From Hanleya hanleyi (Eukaryota; Mollusca; Polyplacophora; Lepidopleurida; Hanleyidae): a stretch of DNA of 64,000 nt. Each line of letters starts with the position of its first letter. Position 1 is the first letter of the stretch. The notes below the pieces were generated by a model, which saw only the letters and a program-made list of their open reading frames with translations, had not been told where the DNA came from and made no database searches. The stretch lies in NCBI GenBank assembly GCA_036873755.1, contig JAVTVY010017496.1, positions 1 to 64,000 on the forward strand, in the 5' to 3' direction. Below, in pieces: positions 25,766 through 36,425 of the stretch. Both the position numbers and the translations under genes were made by a program.

Positions 25766-26829
25766 CAAACATCAGACAACAGATAAAACATGCAAATATA
25801 TAAAAGGGTTTCCATTTACCTGACATTAAAATAGCCATATTTTAAAATAACCATAGGCATGCTACTCTTGAGTGATATGTATATATTTATAGGTGATCAA
25901 TGATTCTATAGAACATCAAGCATGTACATTAACTCAAGAGGCTGAAACAGTCGTAGACAAATTTTGCGGTTGCTTTAGCCATGGTAAAATTTGACCCAAA
26001 TACGAATTACGGAGAAAATACAAATAAGAAGCTATATTCATTTAAGTTTATAGCTACTTATAATCGTAATCTATTGTAAATTAGCAAAGTCTTCACTAAA
26101 TGCACCTCGTATGCCGTATACTTGTGACCAATGTTGAACCTAATCCGGTATAATTAATCAAGTCAGTATACTATTATCAGAGGTCTTGTGGAGCGCCAAT
26201 CGGCCGGTTACGCGGTCAGCGGAAATCCAAACTGCATAAGCCGCCGTCTGAAGTGCCGAGCGTTCCCTGATTTGCCCTTTAATAAAACGTCCCCTGAAGT
26301 GCCCAGCGGTCTCCTAGCCATGCAAGATTTACCCCCCTTATAGAACGTTCTCTGGTGTGCCGTGCTCTGATGTGCCGCGTGCTCTGATGTGCCGTAAGAT
26401 TTTGAACCCTGTTGGATACATATGCACTGGTAATTTGACAAACATATTAAATTCACCGGATAATCCTCGTGGTCAGAAGGCCAAAACCGTGAATAGGCCT
26501 ACAGAAGGCTAATCGGGTAAGTTTCATTCATGATTCAATCCATTTATAGGTATTGCAAGAATAATGTTGCGTTGGCTAAAGTGTAATACACCTGTAAATT
26601 GTGACAAGTAGAGGAGAATACCCACAACTTAAAGTGTTCATCCGTAGGCTAAATAATGCAGGATTGGGAATACAAAATATAGGATCAGACTGGTGGATAC
26701 GTTCTAAAACTTTGTTCTGCGTCACTCAGAGTTGTTGTATCAACCATTTTAAATTGTCAGGCAGAAGAAATTCTGACCCTGCGTTGACCTATTTATAACA
26801 CTGTCTCATATCTATAGTAGTGTCTTAAT
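25766..26829. other. Gene-free stretch with GTGCCG-containing repeats
   Basis: No gene is seen. At about 26170-26402 there are loosely repeated words: CTGAAGTGCC twice and CTGATGTGCCG twice. Related words occur near 23500 and 25425, suggesting a short degenerate dispersed repeat. Confidence 0.4.
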
Positions 26830-27198
26830 CATGGTGGGTAAGGGATTTTCCATACACGTCGATTGGAGGCAGCTGATTCCATACACGGGCGGTTGAACGT
26901 CCACACAAGTGCGGAAATATGGTCGATTTGAGACCCCCGGCTACCAAAACATGAATATTTAGCATGGAAAACGACAGATAAGACGTGGTTTCTATAGCCT
27001 ATCAAGTAACTAAGATAGTAGGGAAGAAGTAAACCTTTAAACTTGCCGTTAAAGCGGTCTAGATGTTCCTAACGAAGCCATACAAACTGACAGGTGCTCT
27101 CGGATTCAGCTTTCTACAGTCCCGCCGACTCATGAAAACATTGTTTAAGTGTGTGCAAGAGTTATTTGAAACCTCTCATGAAGTATAATTACGAGCAT
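26830..27198 (+). repeat. Left TIR of the 6.4 kb element (continues at 28351-28480)
   Basis: This pairs with 32906-33275 on the opposite strand. Shared landmarks include CGTCGATTGGAGGCA, GGGCGGTTGAACGTCC, AGCATGGAAAACGACAG and TGACAGGTGCTC. The match resumes at 28351 beyond the nested insertion, with AATGAAGGTATTTTACATTG. Confidence 0.85.
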
Positions 27199-28344
27199 TG
27201 TAGACACTGTTAATGTCCAAACGCCCGTTAATGTCCAAATTGGACATTAACACGCAACGAGTGCGTGTTAATGTCCCACGTAGGACAATAAGACGCCAGC
27301 ATGAATGTTATCGTCCAAACTTTGGACATTAGCGGTCGATATGTATCACTTCGACTGTTATTGTCCTAAAACAGTCCCACCTCTGTTCCAAAATTTCATT
27401 GAGACCATTTAGCGCGCGCCTACAAGAAATGTACGGGGCTCGGACCACTATTAAAATTACATTGGCGGCCATGTTAATGAAACTGCACCTGGCTGATTTA
27501 TTAATTATTTTTGGACTTTCATCTCCTGGCAGTTTGTAGTTCCATTCAAGTCCTGCATCGCCATCTACTTCTTGGCGGGGGTCGCCCATCAAATTTCGAG
27601 CCAGAGCGTCCTGTTGGCAAGCACCGTACTTCCGGCGAATAACTTACCTGCAAAAAGCAGAGTCTACGCACCTGCATATAGTGCCTCAGACTGGCATGAA
27701 TTATGCAGTGAATTCAAAACAAAAGTCACAACTCAAAAGGGCACGTGTCATGCTTAATGTTGGCCATGCAAGCCCTTGTCTCATTATCAAAAGGAAGCTG
27801 GGGAAAAAATCAGCACAAAAACTTGTCCTCTATGGCAGAGGTTATTTAGAGGGGGTTAACGGCTAGGGACTTTTTTTAGTGGTCCGAGTTAACGGCTAGG
27901 GACTTTTTTTTAGTGGTCCGAGCCCTACGAGAATCGATATGACCACACGATATTGAATTAGTGAAAAAACGAACTACGGACTACGGAGTATGGACTGTTA
28001 ATGAACACAAGAAAACATTTAAAAAACACCAAGACAGGGCGAAATCGCTTTGTGAGACTACAGCCCATGTTCATATATCCATCTTACACTGCGAGGAATC
28101 GATATGACCACAAGATATTGAATTAGTCAAAAAACGAACTACGGACTGTGGACTGTTAGGACATTAAGACGCAACTTGTACATATTGAAAAAAAATCAGT
28201 TGCAGGTCGACCGCTAATGTCCAAATTTACCCTAGGACAATAAGAGGCGGTTAATGTCCAAACTTAGGACATTAACACGCGCTCGCTGCGTGTTAATGTC
28301 CAATTTGGACATTAACGGGCGTTTGGACATTAACAGTGTCTACA
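27199..28344. mobile_element. Nested TIR element with 6-bp target duplication GAGCAT
   Basis: It begins TGTAGACACTGTTAATGTCC and ends with the reverse complement. The TIR continues about 50 bp through several TTAATGTCC/GGACATTAA words. GAGCAT is present on both sides (27193-27198, 28345-28350). The right arm of the host element keeps the empty site (GAGCATAATGAAGG, complement near 32895), so insertion is directly shown. Internally a 41-bp unit around GGCTAGGGACTTTTTTTAG is duplicated (27857-27940), and a GATATGACCACA segment occurs at 27937 and 28100. There is no transposase. Families with 6-bp targets include Dada, IS3EU and Polinton; I cannot assign it. Confidence 0.8.
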
Positions 28345-28636
28345 GAGCATAATGAAGGTATTTTACATTGCAATATCGCTTGGTATCCATTTAACGCATA
28401 AAAACGCGCGGTGTACAAAACATTCGCGCAGGTTCATACACGTGAGATGGTCCGGCCATACACGAGCGTTGTCAATGTTCACTCGCTGTCAACGTATAGC
28501 TAAACTCATACAGTAATACACGAGCTTATACAGTAATACACGAATTATTAATAATTCCAACTTTGCGTGTTATGCTTGTCGTGTGCAAATGCATGTGACA
28601 TATATATGGCAAGCCGTTTTGGTATTTATTCCTTTA

Positions 28637-28900
28637 TTTTTGATATCAAAAATTCTTTTTTTGATATCAAAAATAAATGTGCGCCGTTTTGGTATTTAAT
28701 CGGATAATTGTTGATATGAAAAATACTGTTTTTGATATCAACAATTCTATTTTTGATATCAAAAATAGAATTGTTGATATCAAAAATAGAATTGTTGATA
28801 TCAAAAATAGTATTTTTGATATCAAAAAAAGAATTTTTGATATCAAAAATAAACCGTTTATTTTTGATATCAAAAATAAACCGTTTATTTTTGATATCAA
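28637..28900. repeat. Array of TTTTTGATATCAAAAA palindromes
   Basis: Ten GATATC sites plus one GATATG variant, mostly inside 14-16-base palindromes, are spaced about 21 bp apart. Further copies lie at 30790-30850, 30915-30930 and 31322-31425, that is at the subterminal zones of the fold-back element. Open frames rich in Asp-Ile-Lys on both strands are by-products of the palindromes. Confidence 0.9.
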
Positions 28901-29365
28901 ATTTTCAAGATAGTTATGCGATTGTAACGAGATTTCTCACAGAGCATCAGTTTGACCAGCGCAACAATCAAAGAAAATGATTACTCGGCAGGTGGCGCTA
29001 TGCCTGAATGCGCATGGATTCAATGCAAGACGGTCGCATTTCAAAAATTGCAAAACAGATTATCAAACACAGATTTTATTCAATGATGAACAAATCCTAA
29101 CAGGTGGAGCAAAGACAGTGCTATCCAATCACACAGTTTGACTAGAGCAACAATCGGTGAAAAAGATTGCTCTGTACGTGGTGCTATGCCTGAATGAGCA
29201 TGCATTGAATGCAAGTCGGTAGCATTTCCATAAATTGCAAAGCAGATTATCAAAGACAGATTTTATTCAATAACTAACAAATCCTAACCGCTCAAGCAAA
29301 GACAATCACACGGTTTGACCAGAGCAGCAATCAGTGAATATGATTACCCTGTAGGTGGTGCTATG

Positions 29366-29905
29366 CCTTAACCCTGTCAGGCCTGGAAGGCCATTATGGC
29401 CCTCTCCTACCAAACTTTCTCTCCTATCTCCGGAGCGACAAAAAATGAAAGCAGACTTTTTAGTTTGTCATATTGGGGTCACTTTGGACATATTTGCATA
29501 CCCCCCGAACAGAGGATCATGGGTAAATCCAAGATGGCGGCCATGTGAGGTTCCAGAAAAGTGATGTTTTCATCATTTTTCTTCAAACGTTCTGCTTTTC
29601 CTCGCGGAAAAGTGGGCGAAAATGATTTTATTTCGCATCGGACTATTATTTACTAATTTATCATGCAGTTTTTGCAAAGAAAATACATAAATAAAAAATT
29701 CGGAAAATCTGACCAAAAAAATCGACCAAAAATGCCTTTTTGAAAATGACGTCACTGTGACGTCATCAAATGTTTTGCATCATGTTCTGGTAGAGCGTGA
29801 CCCAAGGGTGAATTGTGGTAAGTTTCAGCATCCAATCTCCAGAGGTAAGAAAACTATTGGGGGGGGGGGGCGAAATACGGTAACCCCCTAGACCTGGACA
29901 GGTCC
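29366..29905 (+). repeat. Dispersed repeat family R, copy 2
   Basis: This shares with the 34 kb copy CTATCTCCGGAGCGAC-like sequence, TAGTTTGTCATATTGGGGTCA, AGGATCATGGGTAAAT, CAAGATGGCGGCCA, an A/T-rich block, then TGACGTCACTGTGACGTCAT. It occupies the centre of the fold-back element, and part of it (29366-29535) is repeated inverted at 29915-30085. A homopolymer of 10 G lies near 29860. Confidence 0.8.
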
Positions 29906-31450
29906 CAAATGTCCCAGTGATTTACCCATGATACTATGCTCTGGGGGTATGCAATTACGTTCAAAATGGCCCAAATATGACAAACTAAAAAGTCTGCTTT
30001 CATTTTGTTGTCGCTCCGAAGATAGGAGAGAAAGTTTGGTAGGCGAGGGCCATAATGGCCCTCCAGGCCTGACAGGGTTAAGGCATAGCACCACCAACAC
30101 GGTAATCATATTCACCGATTGCTGCTCTGGGAAAATCGTGTGATTGGATAGTACTGTCTTGCTCTACCGGTTAGGATTTGTTCGTTACTGAATAAAATCT
30201 GTCTTTATAATCTGTTTTGAAATTTATGGAAATGCTACTGTCTTGCGTTCAATGTATGCTCATTCAGGCATAGCACCACGTACAGGGTAATCTTTTTCAT
30301 CGATTGTTGCTCTGGTCAAATCGTGTGATTGGATATCACTGTTTTTGCTCTACCGGTTAGGATTTGTTCGTTACTGAATAAAATCTGTCTTTAATAATCT
30401 GTTTTGAAATTTATGGAAATGCTACTGTCTTACATTCAATGCATGCTCATTCAGGCACAGCACCACGTACAGGGCAATCTTTTTCACCGATTGTTGCTCT
30501 AGTCAAACTGTGTGATTGGATATCACTGCCTTTGCTTTACCTGTTAGGATTTGTTCGTGATTGAATAAAATCTGTCTTTAATAATCTGTTTTGCAATTTT
30601 TGAAATGCGACCGTCTTGCATTGAATTCATGTTCATTCAGGTATAGCACCACCTACATGGTAATGATTTTCACTGCTTGTTGCACTGGTCAAACTAATGC
30701 TCTGTGAGAAATCTCGTTACAATCGCATAAATATCTTAGAAAATATTAACCAATGTTTAGGGGGGAACTTACTTTTGTTGAGGTGTTTATTTTGGATATC
30801 AAAAATTCTTTTTTTGATATCAACAATTCTTTTTTTGATATCAAAAATAAATGAATAAATATCAAAGGCTTGCCATATGGCAAGCCGTTTTGGTATTTAT
30901 TCCTTTATTTTTGATATCAGATATCAAAAATAAATGTGCGCCGTTTTGGTATTTAATCGGATAATTGTTGATTCTCTCGCCTCCTGTACAGCTGACAATG
31001 CATTAGCCTGAGTTGGGTTACCCGAATCAGCCATTCTCCATTTTTGTTGGTGCCAAACGACGGGTGTTTATAAAATGCGTACAGTGTCGGGACTGAGGAG
31101 CGAAATTGTGTAAATCAATAATCAAGGGGGAAATTTCGATTGAATGATAGCTCTTGAATATATGAACAACCAACGACAGAATCTGTGTAATTTGCATTAT
31201 GATTGTTATGAGTTGGAGATTGAGTTGAGGTCCGTGAATCGGTTATTTTGTATGGTAGCACTTTATGAGATGAAGCCAAAGATGGGAGATAAATCTTGGC
31301 GTTTTTGGTGTAAGTGGTCATCTATTTTTGATATAAAAAATAAACGGTTTATTTTTGATATCAAAAAATGAATTTTTGATATCAAAAATAGTACTTTTTT
31401 TGATATCAAAAATAAATGAATAAATACCAAAACGGCTTGCCATACATATA

Positions 31451-32774
31451 GGGCAAAATTTCAGACATTCGCGGGTTTTGCTAGGCTACAAAAAACCTCG
31501 ATTGAGAGCGAGTTTGTTTAGCCCCCTCCCCCTTCCCGCAATAACACGTGAACATTTTCATCTCGATACAGTTCAGTTTATTCCTTCAGTTTATAGCGAG
31601 AAAAATATATTTTAACATCGTTAGGCATAGCCGTCCACCCCCTCCCCCCTCTTCGTGGACAAACGCTGAACCTGCTCCGGTTGGGAATGTCACTTTCAAG
31701 GTATAGTACCCATGCTGAGCACGTGACATGTAGTAGGTCAAGTTCTGTACGCTTGGAAACAACAACAGTGTCACAGTTTATGCTTTCGTCAGCTGATTTT
31801 CCTGTCAGTTAACTCACGTGGACTTGTATCATAGAAAAACGTACTAAGTACAGTCAGTATCTACAGGGAAGGGAAGGGGATATACATATATGGATGAATA
31901 TGTATAATACCACCCCCTCCCCCCAAAGAGTATCTATATAGTTACTGGCTTTACTAGTAATTTTGTGTATGATACAAGTCCCTGCAGCGAGAAACGAGTT
32001 GGTCCGTTGTCAAACAGTTCCGGTGGCACACCGACCACCGTGAGAACCGGTACGGCCATATACTCATCATAAAATTGCCAGCTGTGCAAGCCAAGTACAT
32101 TTGCACGTTGTAGCTGTGAAAGTCCAGACAGCCGCCGGCTTTGTAAACGGCATCCATGCCTCACCGCCCCTGACCACTCGCTCGCTTGTGAATACAAGTA
32201 GGTCAACGGCTGCTTCACGCGCAAGCCAGGCAACACTGTTTGTTTTTGCGGCGAGAGTAAAATGTAACAGCTACGCTCAGGGAGAACCCGTTTTGTGACA
32301 GAGCTATTGATTAGTTCTGCAACAAAATATCTCTCCTTGTTAGAACTGGATTCAAAACCTTCGTATCGGTATTTGTTTATAATAATTTACCGCTGGGAAT
32401 CGGTTGAGTGAAACAGTAAAATGATCTTGCAATTCTAATATCGTGCTGAATATATTAGCTGTGAAATAGGGCAGCTACTTAATGTGACAGATTGCATGCG
32501 ATAAGTTAGTATTACAAATTGAATAGTAAGACTGAGACGTTGCGACTGAATTATGGGATAAAACAAAGATGTCTGCTAATTTGTTAAAGATATGTGATGA
32601 AAACAATTGGATTCAGTTTAATTCTATAGGTATTGGTTTTGCTCTTTACTCAAACACGTTAACGCTATCTAAATATATATATCTATGATGTAGCAATCAT
32701 TGTCTGTGTAAGGCACTTAAACTCTTGCGCTAGGAAGGGGTCAACTTCTCGTCCTTTCACAATACGAATGATTT
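31451..32774. other. Interior of the 6.4 kb element, no recognised gene
   Basis: This is unique-looking DNA between the nested insertion and the right TIR. A 100-codon minus-strand frame at 31934-32236 has no motif I recognise, and I do not call it a gene. A remnant of a transposase cannot be excluded. Confidence 0.4.
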
Positions 32775-33275
32775 ACAACGCCCGTGTATGGCCGGACCAC
32801 CTCACGTGTATGGACATGTGCGAATGTTTTGTACACAGCGCGTTTTTATGCGTTAAATGGATTCCAAGCGATATTGCAATGCAAAATACCTTCATTATGC
32901 TCGTAATTATACTTCATGAGAGGTTTCAAATAACTCTTGCACACACTTAAACAATGTTTTCGTGAGTCGGCGGGACTGTAGAAAGCTGAATCCGGGAGCA
33001 CCTGTCAGTTTGTGTGGCTTCGTTAGGAACATCTAGACCGCTTTAACAGCAAGTTTAAAGGTTTACTTCTTCCTTACTATCTTAGTTACTTGATAGGCTA
33101 TAGAAACCACGTCTTACCTGTCGTTTTCCATGCTAAATATTTATATTTTAGTAGCCGGGGGCCTCAAATCGACCATACAAGTGCGGAAATCCGCACTTGT
33201 GTGGACGTTCAACCGCCCGTGTATGGAATTAGGTGCCTCCAATCGACGTGTATGGAAAATCCCTTACCCACCGTG
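32775..33275 (-). repeat. Right TIR of the 6.4 kb element
   Basis: This is the reverse complement of 26830-27198 plus 28351-28480. It is uninterrupted and therefore shows the pre-insertion state of the left arm. It contains an extra short palindrome, AAGTGCGGAAATCCGCACTT, near 33179-33200. Confidence 0.85.
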
Positions 33276-33280
33276 TTAAT

Positions 33281-33959
33281 TCAGACCTCCATTCTACTGA
33301 AGCATTCTATTATGGTAAGAATACACGCCATCGGCTGGTATTCCACTAACGGAGTTATTTCCCTTCGATTGTATGTAAGGCCTTTACAACCAAGATTATT
33401 ATTGGAAAAAGTAAAATCAGTCTTAGAAAAAATCAATTAAATAGGCTCACGACATAATTTTCTTCTCGTGACGGTGAAATTGTGCAGCATGAATGTGTCG
33501 AATTTGACAGTTACTTAGTTATCGTGAGCCTCTGTATAAATTCTCCAAAGACTCAATAAGGTGTTTTGTGCAAATACGTAAATACAGGGGAAACGCACAT
33601 GAGCGTGGCCGGTCCCAATATCAGTGAAATCAGATATAATATTACGGAATATTCATCTAATTTACCACCTTGGTTTACCAATAGATTGGGCCGGTCACAA
33701 CTGCCGGGACCCTGAATATTTTTTCTTGATGCAGTTTTCAAGTACCACTGCCAATTTTCAAATCATTCCAGCTAATACACCCAACCCTGCACCGCACCCA
33801 TATTCAGTTATTTTTATGATAATAAATTGCAATACACCTGTAAATTATTCAATCTAAGGTAGGCCTACATGTATGGGTGTATGTGTGAAGTGTGACAAAA
33901 AAAATCTGATACAAAAACACCATGCCCCTCTAGTTCTGAACCACACACCATTGATATTC
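33281..33959. other. Gene-free stretch
   Basis: I see no gene or RNA in this interval. Confidence 0.4.
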
Positions 33960-34535
33960 AGACAGGTTATGGTTCTTACACAGAATTTAGACGGTTGGAA
34001 TTGCCCCCTCCCCCCCCCCGTCAAACTTTCTGCGCTATCTCCGGAACGACAAAACATGGAGAGCTGAAAGTCCGTGACTTTATAGTTTGTCATATTGGGG
34101 TCATTTTGAGCCTATTTGCATAACCCCCCGAGCTGAGGATCATGGGTAAATTCAAGATGGCGGCCACGTGGGGTACCAGAAAGGTGATGCCTTTGTCATT
34201 ATTCTACAAAATTTCTGCTTTTCCGCGAGGAAAACTGGACATTTTTTTCGCATCACATTAATATTTGCAAATTTATCATATAGTTTTCGCGGAGAAATTG
34301 CATAAATAAAAAATTCGGAAAATCTGACCGAAAAATCGACCAAAAAATGACGTTTTTTGAAAATGACGTAACTGTGACGTCATCAAAGCAGCCATCTTGG
34401 ATTTTTTTTTTACATTTTCTGGTAGAGCTTGACTCAAGGGTATAGTGTTGTAAGTTTCAGTCCCCTAGCTCAAGGGGTAAGAAAAATCATTGGGGGCGGC
34501 ATTTCGCCCCCCTCCCCCCAGGCCAAAAGCCCAGG
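33960..34535 (+). repeat. Dispersed repeat family R, copy 3
   Basis: This is colinear with copy 2, including TTTGTCATATTGGGGTCA, AGGATCATGGGTAAAT, CAAGATGGCGGCCACGTG, the A/T block and a CRE-like pair (one degenerate TGACGTAA, one intact TGACGTCA). It ends in a C/G-rich tract (34490-34520). It lies about 400 bp upstream of CPTP. Confidence 0.8.
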
Positions 34536-34825
34536 ACAGATAGGGATAATACAGTAAATGACAAATATTCAACTCTTGATGGTTGCATGCACATGTATAC
34601 AATATGAGCTGGGGAGATATTCGACACGATAGTATTCAACAATCTTCATAAGAAGGGTAAAGTGAAATTACGCGATTCATGTAGGTCGAAGTGCAATTTG
34701 TTAGGGTGTATGTATGTGGGTTGTTTTTGGTCTTTGTGTATTCGCTTATATATCTGCTCTGAACACACGACCTGAAAATTCTGAAAGTCATTCACCGCCA
34801 CTACTGTTGTTTGGCCCTGACCCAG

Positions 34826-34833
34826 TATAAATA
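34826..34833 (+). promoter_or_regulatory. Candidate TATA box for CPTP
   Basis: TATAAATA lies 118 bp upstream of the likely CPTP start codon. It is the only clear core-promoter element between the family-R repeat and the gene. It could be chance in AT-rich DNA. Confidence 0.35.
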
Positions 34834-34950
34834 TGTGGTTATATTGGACGAACATTGCTAGTGCGGACTGTTGTTTGCATTTCCGACAGGTGTTCATGTG
34901 GATTGGTATGGATATTTGACTGGCATGCGTCCACGGTCTAAATGTCAAAT

Positions 34951-35081
34951 ATGGCAGCCTTTCCCAGGTCCAAACATGACTTTGATTTGGAGGAAGTGTC
35001 AGATGCTCTCGGTCGGTGTCACAAGGAGAATGATATTCTGGACCTAAGGCATTACCTGACCGCCTACAACGAACTTTGCAG
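34951..35081 (+). CDS. CPTP: Ceramide-1-phosphate transfer protein, exon 1
   Basis: This exon codes for residues 1-43 and two bases of codon 44 of a GLTP-fold lipid transfer protein. The family moves ceramide-1-phosphate between membranes in the cytosol. The frame contains FDLEEVSDALGRCHKENDIL and YLTAYNELCR, matching the first helices of CPTP proteins. The chosen ATG has A at -3 and G at +4. An in-frame ATG at 34942 directly follows an in-frame stop and would add three residues. The exon ends in CAG before GTATAT (donor at 35082). Joining to 43735 in phase 2 keeps the frame and gives a 218-residue protein, close to the usual length of about 214. Confidence 0.9.
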
Positions 35082-35299
35082 GTATATTCCCCTTTATATA
35101 AGGTGGTAGGTACTCTGTTGACCAGATTATTATCTCACCACCCTTGAACTCTACATGGCCTATGCAGCTTGATTGTGGTGCTATTTATAGCATATAGAAA
35201 TACCAGCATAGTTGGCACTATGGGCTGTGTCATTAAAGCAATGATAGGAGTTTTCATATTCCAATGAGTGCTGGTGGTCAGTGAATGACCGTTGACATA

Positions 35300-36160
35300 G
35301 ACTTCAGTCGTGCTACAGTTATTATACTTTACCAACTGATCAATAATATATTATTCCAAAATATCCACCATATCCAAGATGGCCGGCAATACCGGTATTT
35401 TACTATTCATATTATATGAACAAGAGCCTAATTAACACTATGAGGGCAGGTAATAAACTAAGGGGTAAGCTTAATTGACACTATGAGGTAATAGACTAAG
35501 ACGTTATCTTTGAGTTTTTCATGTTTCAAATAGTATTTGGTGGACAGTGACCTTGGCGGTTGATCTTTCGATTTCAATCTTGGTAGTCGACACATCGATT
35601 CACTCTACATAAATGCATCCAGCCACAACATGTGATTTTCTATGATTTCCTGATTTCTGGTCGCAGTCACCTTCACTGTTGATGCATGAATCTGGGGGAA
35701 TTCTGCACTTCGATGTGAAAACATGACATTTGGCACAGTTATTGTACTTCGCCAAGTGATCAACATCTAAACTCATTCCAACATTGCCGCCATATATGGA
35801 CGCCAATGTCATAGCAAAACCATTCTAAATTGTTAAATTTCAAAGTTGCAGCCATTGCATGTGTCAGTGGTATTCTGCTTCACTTATTGATTAAAATAAA
35901 ATAGCTACCTTCTCGAATCTCTTTTAAAATGGCCTCAAACAGCCGCCAATCGCGTATCAAAATCAGCTGTGAATCACTAAATTAACTCCTGATTTGCTAG
36001 GTTTTATAAACAAGTTGGCATGGTTATAGTATTTGACCCAAAGATTAACATAAAATAATTTTGCCCCTAAATATCTTAAAAATAACAAAATTAACCAATC
36101 CGAACACCAGATTTGACATGGTAGTATTCGACATGTTGATCAATATGTGAAATAGTGAGA
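35300..36160 (+). repeat. Degenerate intronic repeats
   Basis: Variants of the phrase CAGTTATTATACTTTACCAA, ending in TGATCAA, recur near 35316, 35736, 36019 and 36118, often with 'CCAAGATGGCC'-like words nearby. They look like an old, spread-out tandem duplication. Confidence 0.4.
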
Positions 36161-36303
36161 GGTCCTGAGATCCACCCGGGCCGAGTCATCTTGAGCACAT
36201 CGCTTCCTCGCTTGACGCTCAACATTAAGAGGATAGATCAAGGACTGATCTACAAGGATAATGTGATTGGATGAAGTATCGTGTGAGCTATGGCATGGCG
36301 CTT

Positions 36304-36425
36304 AGTAGTATAGAAAAGACCACTGGAGGCCGTTTTAGGGGCGATAACTCTGTTGGTTATTCCTGGTTATCTCCCCTGATTAGCACATTTCTGTCCCTAA
36401 AACGACATCTAGCGGTCCTTTTACT
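36304..36425. repeat. Palindromic tip of the TIR
   Basis: The outer 120 bp of the TIR folds on itself. AGTAGTATAGAAAAGACC with GGCCGTTTTAGGGG pairs imperfectly with CCCTAAAACGAC and CGGTCCTTTTACTA. The right tip (42688-42814) is an even better palindrome, with GGAGGCCGTTTTAGGGG on one side and CCCCTAAAACGGCCTCC on the other. Confidence 0.7.

Larger units (their letters stand above)
28605..31444. mobile_element. Nested fold-back TIR element, 6-bp target duplication CATATA
   Basis: Termini are TATGGCAAGCCGTTTTGGTA and its complement, flanked by CATATA on both sides (28599-28604, 31445-31450). At 30871-30880 two termini meet head to head (GGCTTGCCATATGGCAAGCC), so this is a composite of a 2.27 kb unit and a 0.57 kb unit. 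The larger unit is itself an inverted repeat. 28940-29370 holds direct copies of a roughly 180-bp unit (GGTGCTATGCCTGAAT, CAAATCCTAAC), and 30070-30700 holds the same unit reversed, around a central family-R copy. There is no protein gene. Confidence 0.75.
26830..33275. mobile_element. Non-autonomous TIR element, about 6.4 kb, TTAA(T) flanks
   Basis: The ends are inverted repeats of about 500 bp once the nested insertion is ignored. Both begin CA(T/C)GGTGGGTAAGGGATTTT and both are flanked by TTAAT (26825-26829, 33276-33280). A TTAA target suggests piggyBac- or Kolobok-type transposition, but no transposase is recognisable. Two other TIR elements are nested inside (27199-28344 and 28605-31444). 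Confidence 0.75.

Noticed and set aside
28667..28980. Asp-Ile-Lys repeat proteins on both strands
   Set aside because: By-product of GATATC palindromes.
31934..32236. 100-codon minus-strand frame as a transposase fragment
   Set aside because: No catalytic motif or recognisable fold; kept only as an unassigned frame.
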